Positions 8,985 through 17,700 of a stretch of DNA of 64,000 bases are shown in pieces. Below the pieces are notes generated by a model, which worked only from the letters and a program-made list of their open reading frames with translations, ran no database searches and was not told the DNA's origin. The stretch lies in the NCBI GenBank assembly GCA_030849075.1, contig JASAOO010003450.1, positions 1 through 64,000 of the forward strand, written 5' to 3'. Each line of letters starts with the position of its first letter. The first letter of the stretch is position 1. This DNA is from Zelonia costaricensis. Lineage: Eukaryota > Euglenozoa > Kinetoplastea > Trypanosomatida > Trypanosomatidae. The position numbers and the translations under genes were made by a program.

Positions 8985-9960
8985 GGTTGTCGGTGTGGGC
9001 GTGTGCGTGCGTGTGTCGACACACGCAAATGCGCACGCAAAAAAGGTGAGAAAAAAGGAGATTCTGTGTGTATGCGGCTGGATCGCGTGTGTGTGTGTGG
9101 GGGGGGGGTGTATATGATTTATGAGCGCGCCGTTCGACAGCAGCGGTGCGTATTGGTGCGGTTCTTACTCTACACGGAATAGCGGCGGACCCCGCTTGCT
9201 CTCTTCGCCGCCCTAGTGCACCCGACCGCGACCTCCCGTCGTGCGTGTGATTCTATGTTGTGGCGTGTAGGGAAGCACGTGTGTTCTTGCGCACGCCTGG
9301 GTCTCCAACTGTACGTGGTCACCGCCGTCTCTAGTGACCGGCCCGGAGAGGAAAGAAGCGGGGGGGTGGCAGGGGGGGTGGTGTCGTCACCACAATGAAG
9401 CGCGTCAGGAGAAAAGCAATGCAAGAAAATTCATTGAGTGCAGCGTTTCACATCCTCCATTGCCATCGACGTTCCTGTGTTGTACCGCCGACACCTCGAG
9501 GTTCACCACACTCCTGGCAGGATGCGGCGCTGGCTTCCATGCAAGAGTGATCGGCTCGACTCATGTGAGTCACCCTCACACTGCACGCACGTCACCGGTC
9601 GTCCGGCCGCCTGTCAACCGGCACAGAAGGAAATCTCGGGATGAACTCCTGCCATAAACCATTTTGATCCATCTTCTTTTTTGTTGTTGTCGTGGAGCTT
9701 TCCTCTTCCTGATTCGCTCGTGCCGTCGGTGTGCGTGCGGGAAGGGGGAGGGGGAGGGGGGTCCGCTCACCCTTCGACGAAGCATTGCACTCTCCTGTCG
9801 CAACCGACCTCCTCCCCCCCCCCCCACACCCTCCCCCGGTGCGCCGCAGGTCGAGAGGCCCTTCGTGTGGTCGGAAAAAGCGAAAAGAACAACGAACAAC
9901 AACGGACTCGCCAGAGATCGCCTGTGATGATGAAAGATAAGGGAGGGACCGTGTGTGTGG

Positions 9961-10002
9961 AGGCGGAGGGGGAGGGAAGGGAGGGGAGGGGAGGGGAGGC
10001 TG
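9961..10002. repeat. AGGGG-type tandem repeat
   Basis: Four or more successive GGGG-A units on the plus strand could form a G-quadruplex. It sits in the predicted 3'UTR of the RNase III gene, so the transcript carries the C-rich strand. Confidence 0.65.
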
Positions 10003-10116
10003 AGCCGCTGGTCTGGCTTGTAGGCGCATCGCGTACACAAAGCCAGAGGCAGCGAGCATTCTGAGCATGGGAAAGGAAGGACGAGACGCGCACGGCAACC
10101 AGTGTCACCGCGCTTC

Positions 10117-11988
10117 TTAGAGGAGCTCGGCGACAAGTTCCTCGTCCTTGAGCCGAGTCACAGAAAATGACGCTGTGTCCACCTCTGCTTGAGGACGCGG
10201 CTCAGGCCGCTGGTGCAGCGCATACGGCGCGCCGTCGGTGCTGGCATCGTGTGCCCTGTCCTCCCCTTCCTCCGCGGACGCGACCGTGCTTGCGAGCGCG
10301 GCCCAGTCCGGGCCCCCCGCGCGCAGAAGCTTGCCCGACGTTGCCGCATCGCACTGCAGGTGCGGCATGAAGTTGGGAATCACGGAGAGCGCCTCCCTGG
10401 GAAACGGCCGCGGCAGCAAGCCGCCGAGGCGCACCACTTGCTTGAACCTGTCGTAGTTGCACGACTCAAAGTAGAGCGCCGCACCAGAGTCGTGCTGCTG
10501 CCGGTGCGGCGTGCGTGCGCGCATGAGCGTCAGGGACGGCGGCAACACCCCTCCGGTCAAGCCGCCGCTGCCACGCGACCGCCCACCGTACTCGTCCCTG
10601 TCGCCCCCTCCGCCCCAGCCACCGTGGCGGTGCGGCGCCGCCACAGCCGTGCGGCCCGCCGCACCGCCTACCGGCTTCAGAGCGGGGTCTGCCAGCAGAA
10701 ACTGCACTTGGTTCTCGCGCATGATGCGCTGCAGCGCACCGAGAACTTGGCCGATGTGGAAGAGGAAGAGCTCAATGGCCGCCTCGTACATGACGTGCTG
10801 CACAAGGGCACGCAGCGCGTACATTTCGCGCGTGAAGGGAAACACCACTGGGGCGGTGCTGATGTCGCGCTGCGTGCTCCAGAGGTACATCTGCAGCTCG
10901 GCAAACAGCGTCTCAACGACGTCGCTCTTAAACTTGCTGACAAGCCGGGAGCCACCCGTGAGGGCCTCGAAGCCGAGGTGATCGTAGCCGCGCGCCAGTC
11001 CGTCGTTGCCGTCCATCACGAACTGGAAGAGCGGCAGCTTGCCGCGTGTGCCGCCCTCGTGCACGGGAAACACGACCGCGATGACATCGTTCAAGACGCA
11101 CTTTGCGGTGTTGTCGCCGAAGAACTCGAGGCGCTCGAACTCGTACGAGCGTGACGAAGCACCAAAGCCGTCGCTCATGCCAAAGGTCTCGATGAGCACG
11201 CCGCGGTCCTTCAAGAGGCGCAGCAGGTACAGCAGTCGCGCTTTCCGCACCTGCTCATTGTCGTGGCTCAGCGAGGGGATGCGGTGAAAGGCCGGCCACG
11301 TGTTCAGACGATACCACCACATCTTGAGAATCTCCTCCGGCGTCCCGCAGTACGGCCGCACCAGCTCCAGCAGCATGGCCTCCCGCCCCGAGTGGGGAAT
11401 GCCGGAACAGTGCAGGTGCCACGCCGAGAAGACCTCGTTGCACAGCTTGCACCGCCGGCCTTCATAGTCGCAGAACATATCCAGAAAGATACGGGCGTTC
11501 TGGTCTACGCTGAGCTCGTACGAACTCAACGCCGCCTTCGAGGGGTTGACGTCTATGAAGTCCTTCCGGAAAATTCGGACCTTTGCGTAGGGGTCGCTGG
11601 GACTGGGCACGTACGGGACGCACACGTTTGGCAGCTCGCCGACGCGGCTGCTCAACCTGCGTGTGCGCCGCGTGTTGTCCTTGGCGTCACCCCACAGGTC
11701 GCTGACGGACGTCTTGAAGTTGAAGTACTGCATCCCCTTCCCCGCGCTCGACTCACCGGAGGCGCCGCTGCCGCTGGTGGGGAAGACCGACGTCGAACTG
11801 CAGTGCGCCGCAGCCGTGCGGAGTGCAGTGCCGTGGCCGCTGCTGCTGTGTTCGCAGTGCGACCCCACCGCGGAGGGCCACCACCGCCCCGCCTCGGCAC
11901 GCGACGCGGTGCGGCGCACGAGGCCTGGCAAACCCCCAACTCGCCAACGCCGTGCGCGTGGTGCGACACTGCCGGCAAACAGCCGCAT
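10117..11988 (-). CDS. mitochondrial RNase III-like endonuclease of the RNA-editing (KREN/KREPB) type
   Basis: The 623-residue protein begins with an Arg-rich, acid-free sequence (MRLFAGSVAPRARRWRVGG) expected to target the mitochondrion. Near residues 179-201 is a U1-like zinc-finger pattern (CKLC followed by His residues, ending in SGIPH). Near 283-295 is an RNase III signature (ERLEFFGDNTAK) and near 354-365 a second one (SDVVETLFAEL). The Glu and Asp of the first and the Asp and Glu of the second match the four metal-binding positions of active RNase III. Zinc finger plus intact RNase III is the layout of the kinetoplast editing endonucleases KREN1-3, which cut mitochondrial mRNAs at gRNA-directed sites; the degenerate partners KREPB4-8 lack catalytic residues. 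Which paralogue this is I cannot say. The open frame upstream of this ATG is not supported; a CAG acceptor lies 14 nt before it. Confidence 0.8.
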   Translation of the reverse strand: MRLFAGSVAPRARRWRVGGLPGLVRRTASRAEAGRWWPSAVGSHCEHSSSGHGTALRTAAAHCSSTSVFPTSGSGASGESSAGKGMQYFNFKTSVSDLWGDAKDNTRRTRRLSSRVGELPNVCVPYVPSPSDPYAKVRIFRKDFIDVNPSKAALSSYELSVDQNARIFLDMFCDYEGRRCKLCNEVFSAWHLHCSGIPHSGREAMLLELVRPYCGTPEEILKMWWYRLNTWPAFHRIPSLSHDNEQVRKARLLYLLRLLKDRGVLIETFGMSDGFGASSRSYEFERLEFFGDNTAKCVLNDVIAVVFPVHEGGTRGKLPLFQFVMDGNDGLARGYDHLGFEALTGGSRLVSKFKSDVVETLFAELQMYLWSTQRDISTAPVVFPFTREMYALRALVQHVMYEAAIELFLFHIGQVLGALQRIMRENQVQFLLADPALKPVGGAAGRTAVAAPHRHGGWGGGGDRDEYGGRSRGSGGLTGGVLPPSLTLMRARTPHRQQHDSGAALYFESCNYDRFKQVVRLGGLLPRPFPREALSVIPNFMPHLQCDAATSGKLLRAGGPDWAALASTVASAEEGEDRAHDASTDGAPYALHQRPEPRPQAEVDTASFSVTRLKDEELVAELL

Positions 11989-12002
11989 ATGAAGAAGAAA
12001 CT

Positions 12003-12070
12003 CTGTGTCCGTGCGTGTGAGCGAGAGGGTTAGGGAGTTGCCGCAAAAGAGAAAAATAAAGAAAGAAGCA
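12003..12070 (-). promoter_or_regulatory. predicted trans-splice acceptor, RNase III gene
   Basis: A strong minus-strand pyrimidine tract (about 12046-12070) is followed, with no intervening AG, by CAG at 12003-12004. The leader would be 14 nt, which selects the ATG at 11988. Confidence 0.6.
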
Positions 12071-12663
12071 TCACGTGTACGTGCAGCAGCACACGTCACG
12101 CGAATTCAGCAAAACGTAAAAAAGGCAGTGCAACGGTAGAAGCTGGTCAGGGTTGTGCGCACACCGGCAAGGCAGATGATTTTGGTCCGACTGCAACGCA
12201 CGGTTCGGCCGCGCCGGGGAGGGGGGGGGGCGCTCTTCTCGAGTCCCCGCGTGACGACGGGAGAGGATGCAGCGCCGCAGGCCTCGAAGTGAAACTGCTT
12301 AGACGCCGCCTTCAGTGTTCTGGCGCACTACGCGTGCATGGAGCCGCGTGTCCTCTCTCTCGACGCGCGCTTTCTCCCCCTCGTCTGCAACGCAGTCGAG
12401 ACCAGCGCCCACCCTTCAGCCGGGTGACGTGGAGCGCCTCATCGCGCACAAGGGGAGAAGTGGCAGAGGCACCCCTTCTTGGCTCTTTTTTTCGTTCTTT
12501 CTGATGTGGGTGCGCGTCACCGCAACAGCCTGGGAAGACGCTCACCGCCTCGGTGACGCCCTCACGAGGGGGTGTCCAGGTGGAGCCGCCCGGCGAGTGC
12601 GGTGCGGCAGGAGCGGCAGAGAGCGCCAGAGCGAGCGCGTCAGCGAGGCGCCTAGTTTACATG

Positions 12664-12697
12664 AGCAACAACAGCGAAGAACAACAACAACAACAAG
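12664..12697. repeat. imperfect CAA trinucleotide repeat
   Basis: Repeated AACAAC units lie in the predicted 3'UTR of the CLAMP-like gene; the transcript carries GTT units. Confidence 0.6.
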
Positions 12698-12925
12698 AGA
12701 GCGGATGCCGGTGTCCGCGACACCGGTCCGATCCGTGACCCGTCCAGCACGTCGCGAATGGACAAGAGCAAAAAAAAAAAAAACCAGAAGCCACGCGAGC
12801 CGCGCAGAGGAGGGGACGGAGAGGGGAGACGGCAAAGTGCAGGACGCAGATCCGAAGCACACAAGCAGAAGCTACGTAACGCCGAGAGCGGCAAAGCGAA
12901 GAGTGTAGGCTCGCACTTGACACGC

Positions 12926-13786
12926 TCACTTCTTCTTGGGGGCACCCCTAGAGCCCTGTCGGCTGCGCGGGCCACTAGCCTGCGCGTCGTTCACCCTCGC
13001 CTCAATTGCGGACAGTTTCTCCTCGATGAGGTCGAGCCGGTCCGCCGACTTCTTCGACACGGCGGCGCGAATGGCCTCCAGCTGCTCCCGGATACCCTCC
13101 TTGAACTCGGGGTTGTCGAGCGAGGCGACCCGCCGCTGGGTGTCGGAGACGGCGTCGGAGACCGGCAGCAGGTCGTCCATCGCCGCCTCCTCGAGTGTGC
13201 GGGTCTTCTCCTGCATCTTTTCCTTCCACGCGTCTTCGCGAATGGCCGCGGAGAGCGGGGGCAGCTGCACCGGCGGGGCCTCGGCGATGTCGTTCAGCAT
13301 GACGGTCCGCAGCGTCGCCACCTCGCGCGGCACGAAGCAGTAGAAGTACATCTTGTAGTGTCGGTAGTAGGTGCTCATCAGGTACGCGTCGAGGTCCTGC
13401 ACATCGCACACATTGAACACCATCGTCGAGTACGGCGGACGGTGCACGCTGTGACGCACCATCAGCTCGCGCAGCAGGTCGTACGAGTGCACGCGCGAGA
13501 GTCGGCCACTCATGCTCGTCTCGTGCACCTCACGCACGATGCCGAGCGCGGTGCTCGTCTTGAACGGCGACAGCTGCGACGCCTTGTTGAAGAGAATGAG
13601 GTGGCCGTACAGGTCCAGCAGCACGTTCACCTGCGCCACACTGCGCTCGCGCGAGTGCAACAGCTCACCCTGCCGCTCGTTGTCGATGCGTTTGATGACG
13701 ACACGCAGCGCGTCGAGGTCGACAGCGTCGAGGCACTCGCTCGTCTCGCGCTGATCGAGCACCCGCCACGTGAGACACTGCGCCAT
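12926..13786 (-). CDS. flagellar CLAMP / C1a-32-like protein (CFAP119-like)
   Basis: The product is 286 residues. The stretch at about 105-145 (LLRELMVRHSVHRPPYST, then a hydrophobic strand, then YLMSTYYRHYKMYFYCF) matches, from memory of the family, the CLAMP domain (Pfam PF14769) named after Chlamydomonas C1a-32, a subunit of the C1a projection of the axonemal central pair; the vertebrate member is CCDC189/CFAP119. The second half is charged and helical (about 185-270), with a basic Gly/Arg/Lys tail ending in PKKK. A role in the flagellar axoneme is inferred from the family and fits an organism with one motile flagellum. The ATG encoding MAQCLTWRV was chosen because the upstream frame runs through a predicted acceptor 59 nt away and would add Arg/His-rich filler. 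Family assignment is by eye. Confidence 0.72.
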   Translation of the reverse strand: MAQCLTWRVLDQRETSECLDAVDLDALRVVIKRIDNERQGELLHSRERSVAQVNVLLDLYGHLILFNKASQLSPFKTSTALGIVREVHETSMSGRLSRVHSYDLLRELMVRHSVHRPPYSTMVFNVCDVQDLDAYLMSTYYRHYKMYFYCFVPREVATLRTVMLNDIAEAPPVQLPPLSAAIREDAWKEKMQEKTRTLEEAAMDDLLPVSDAVSDTQRRVASLDNPEFKEGIREQLEAIRAAVSKKSADRLDLIEEKLSAIEARVNDAQASGPRSRQGSRGAPKKK

Positions 13787-13845
13787 TTCCTCTTCTCGCA
13801 ATGGCTGCGCGAGGCGTACGTCAGCGAGGTGCGCGTGCGCCCGTG

Positions 13846-13895
13846 CTGCCAACAGGGAGAAGAACACACCAAAAAAAAAGACCGGGAGAGGGACC
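13846..13895 (-). promoter_or_regulatory. predicted trans-splice acceptor, CLAMP-like gene
   Basis: A long minus-strand pyrimidine tract (about 13851-13930) is followed directly by CAG at 13846-13847, leaving a 59-nt leader. Confidence 0.5.
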
Positions 13896-14363
13896 CAAGG
13901 GGCAGGGAGGAGGTGCGCGGCTCCTGCCGCGTCAGGGGGTTGGCCGGCGGGGGACGCTCAGTGAGTATGAGCGTGGGCGTGACGAGGACGCACAGCTCAA
14001 CAAGTTTGGGGGTGGGGCGAAGGGAGGGGGGCGGGAAGGAGGATGGACGAGGCCGGATAGTCGACGGAGTCCTTGCGGAGAGGCCGGGGGACGGAGGAGG
14101 GGGCTGGGTGTTGTGGGACTGCATGGGAGAGGAACAGCAGCTTTGGTTGCTAAGTAGCACGGCAGCAGCAGCGTAATGCACGCTCTGCCAGACGGGGACT
14201 CACATTCTGTCTGAGCGTTCAGCGGGGAGGGCGGCGAACCTCTGACGCTTCTGCGTCAACGACTCCATGCGGACCGGGGGCATAGTCGACCGCGCGCGTG
14301 GGTGAGTTGCCGCTTTACGGTGCGTCGCCAAGTGTGTGCGTATGTATGGTATTACAAGGGAGG

Positions 14364-14398
14364 CGCAGCTTCGGCTGCGACGCGTGTTTGATTCACGC
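14364..14398. other. two adjacent short hairpins
   Basis: A perfect 6-bp stem closed by a TTCG tetraloop (14364-14379) is followed by a 5-bp stem with a 7-base loop (14382-14398). The second looks like a tRNA T-arm but no A-box partner, anticodon arm or acceptor stem can be fitted, so no tRNA is called. It lies in the predicted 3'UTR of the giant gene. Confidence 0.5.
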
Positions 14399-14790
14399 AC
14401 CTGAGGAGGATGAGGCTCGTACGTGAGCAAAAGCCCGCGTGTGTGTGTGATGGCTTTAAGATTGTTGCTGTGAAAAGAAGAGGTCAGCACCACATCGGTG
14501 CGACTGCACACACACGCACGCCCTCAAGCACAAGACTGGGGCACGCGAGGGTGAGACTCTGCGCCTCTCGCAAACCATGACGAAACCAGCCCTTCACCGG
14601 CGTTCTCAGCGTGCAGGCTACAGCTGGCTCCTTCGACTCCCACCCAACCCCCGTCCTTCACTTCTTCCTCCCTGAGCAGTCGCCTCACACGGCGTGCACG
14701 GGAGAGGAAAAAAAAAAAGAAAAGAGGAATAAAGACCAGCGAAGTGCGTCGCTCCTACTGTTGTCGCACAAGCGTTGCCAGTCGTGGGGC

Positions 14791-17700
14791 TCATTCGTGT
14801 GCTCGATCGGCACCACTTCGCGCTCCATAAAGAGACTGCTGCTGGATGTCTGCGTCCGACTCCGCCGCTGGCGATACGCCATTCGAGGGACTTGTGCTCA
14901 GTAGCTTCTTCGTCATGGCACGGAAGAAGTGCATTCGTGCTCGCGGCGCCAGTCCGGAAACGACCTGGCGCACCGGGTCGTCTTCGCCACCACTGCGAAC
15001 GTCCTGTGACGGTTCCGGAACAGGCGACGAGGAGTGCGCCATCTCCAGCGCGTCACCTAGAAGACCATCCACAGCGTCATCGCCGACGTCGGTAGCTTCA
15101 GCGCACGCCGGCTCCGTCGCGCTCTCGCGCGGCTCCGCAACGACGTAGCGGTGCAACACTTTGAAGGCGTCGTAGTACACCGGCGCTCGCGCTTCATCGC
15201 CACCGATCGCCGTGGCCTGCAGGGCGCGGGTGAGGAGCAGCGCGTAGTGCGTCAGCGAGGACTCGGCCGGCGCCTTTTCCGTCTCGCCGCGCCGCCACGC
15301 ACCTGCGGGGTCGACCAGCACCAGCGCCTTGACGTGCACCATCGCTGGAAGCTCGAGCGCGTCGTCGACGTTCTGCAGCGCCAGCCGCCAGCGCCGCGCA
15401 CGCAGGAGCAGCTCCACCACCTCGAGGCTGCACGCTGCGTCCCACACCTCGCCCTGCAGCGTGCGCACACACATGGCGCTGTTGCTGAGGTTCATCGGCG
15501 ATTTGGCCAGCAGTCGCAGAACCGTGAGCGCGACTTGCGTCGAGTACGGTCGCGAAGTGGCCTGCCGCGCCTCCAGCGTGCCACACTTCTGGAAGACTGC
15601 CTCGAGTGCCGCGTGCCAGTCGCCGTGGCGCAGCGCCACTTCACACAACAGTGCCTCGCCGCCGCACACGTCGAAGTCCGCAACGCACTGGCTCAGCGCC
15701 GCCGGCTCCCCGAGCAGCGAGAGCGCCTCGATGTTTTGCCGCCGCCACTGCGGACTTTGCCGCTCGGCGGGTGTGTACTGGGCTGCCCACGCGCGGCGCC
15801 ACTCTAGCCCAGCGTCGCGGCGCCGCACCGCCCTGCTGAAGCGGAGAAGCGGCTGTAAAAGCAGCGCCAGCACAGCACGCTCCCGCGCCGCTGCCGCGCT
15901 GCCGCTGGTCACGATGGGGGGGCTCGGCGGTGGCGCTGCGGTCGGGGCAGCGATAGGGCAAGGCGCTGTTGTGTGGAGTGGCGCTGTGCCGACACCGCCC
16001 GCGTGGTCGACGGCCGACCAGAACACGTCGATGGCGCTCAACCACAGGTTGGCTGGCCCCACACCGCGTGCCGCGGACACGGAGGCGTGGCACGACCTGT
16101 CACGGGGCTGGCGAGAGGCGGCACGACTGGCAACGATGTCCTGTGCCATGCGGTCCATCGTCGTGGCAAAGAAATCCACGCCACACGTGCCGCGCGCCAG
16201 TCCAACGTCTCGCGTCGTGATCTGGCACAGCATCAGGCTCGCCTTCCAGCCAGACGTCGTGCGTGCCAACTCCGCCAGCGAGTCCCCCACTGCCCTGCTC
16301 GTCGGGCTGCCCCGCACCGCCGCGTACACGGCGTCACGCAACTCAACCGCCAGCGCGAAGTCTCGGCCAAGGCTGCAAGCACCGACAGGCGCAACTGTGG
16401 AAGCGGGGGCGGGAGCTCGCGAGGGCGCACGACACCTGGCGCGCGGCGCAGGGATGCTGCGTTGCAGGCTGTCCGCGTCGCCGCGACTTAAGCGATGGCG
16501 AATCCGCCTGCTCAGCATGCTTGAAGCACAGAAGCACAATTGCACGCCTTGGAGGACACGCGGCGAGCAGCTGGCCGTCAACGCACGCCACACCACCCAA
16601 TACGTGCGTCCTGCTGCACGACACAGTTGGCCTGCCTGTCCCCGCCTCGTCTGCGCTCTACTCACGCTGGCGAGCTCTGAGGACTTGCCCACAACACGCG
16701 CCAGCTGTGCCAGCAGCTCCAACTCCTGCTCCGGCAGTGCGCCGAAGAGCGCCTTCTCGTTCTGGCCATGGATGCCGAGCTCCCGCACAATGGTGCGCGT
16801 TGCGACTGCGGTGGCCCCAACGAGGCGGTTCACCTGCTCCTCCGCAGCCCACTTCCACGGCACGCGGCGGAGTTGCGGGGCCGTCACCGAGTCTAGAACA
16901 TCGGCGGTCATCTCGAGAAGCAGCACCAGCTCCGCGCCGCACCACAGCTGTGCGCCAAACCGCCTTCGGGGGTGCCCAGGCGGCGCACACAGCAGCTGCG
17001 CCACCTGCAGTAGCGTGACGGCCAGCAGGCAGCTCAAAAAGCCGCGCTCTGACGCCGCTGTGGTGCCTGAGCTGGCCCCACTCTCGCTGTTGTTGTGTGG
17101 CGGTCGCGTGATGCCATACAGCTCGCCAAACACGGCGTACAGCCCGGTCGGACCGTGCAGGCTGCGCTCCAAGAACTTCAGCACGTCCGCCGTGACAGCG
17201 GCATGGTCTGTCAGGGCCGCCGTCGTGTAGCGAAGCCACAGCGTCTCATGCAGCGCGGCACAGCACAACGCAAAGGCGTCCACCAAGTCGCTCGGCCCAT
17301 CCGATGCTGCTGGCGCACAAGAGGACCCGCTTGCCGCCGCGTGTGTCGGCATGGGCACGCTCGACTGCCCAGGCGAGGGTTCGTCTGCGGGGGAGCACGC
17401 CACGCGGAAGGCCCCGGTCCGGATGGAGGCCGCCACGGCGTTGAAAGTGCGCTGGGACTGCACCGTGCGCTGGGCCGCGACACGCAGCGAGCCGACAGCA
17501 CGCAACGCCTCCGCAGCTGCCGCGGTCGTCATCAGGAAAAGGTCGCCGCGACGGACGGCGTACGCTGCGTCAGCGCCCAGGTAGGCGCCCGCCTCCTCAG
17601 AGATGACGACAAAGTCGTCCGGTCGGCTCGCCTTGACGCCGCACAGGTGGCTCATCCACAGAGCGCGCGTCGCCCCGGTTGCCGCTTCTGCCGCGGTCGA

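Larger units (their letters stand above)
8865..10116. other. intergenic between the editing endonuclease-like gene and the DDT-WHIM gene
   Basis: This is 1.25 kb without a supported gene. It contains GT microsatellites (about 8951-8984 and 9088-9110), a G run near 9099-9107, C-rich runs (about 9812-9822), and an AGGGG-type repeat at about 9961-10000. Two possible AG acceptors for the DDT-WHIM gene lie at 8912-8913 and 8891-8892. Confidence 0.55.
11989..12925. other. intergenic between the CLAMP-like gene and the RNase III gene
   Basis: Besides the splice signal at 12003-12070 it holds a G run (about 12218-12229), an imperfect CAA repeat (about 12664-12697) and an A run (about 12770-12783). 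No gene is supported. Confidence 0.55.
13787..14790. other. intergenic between the giant mitochondrial-type gene and the CLAMP-like gene
   Basis: No supported coding gene. It contains the CLAMP-gene splice signal, a hairpin pair at 14364-14398 and an A-rich run near 14707-14720. Confidence 0.55.

Noticed and set aside
12758..14176. 472-codon plus-strand frame
   Set aside because: Antisense to the CLAMP-like gene, extended into low-complexity gap sequence on both sides.
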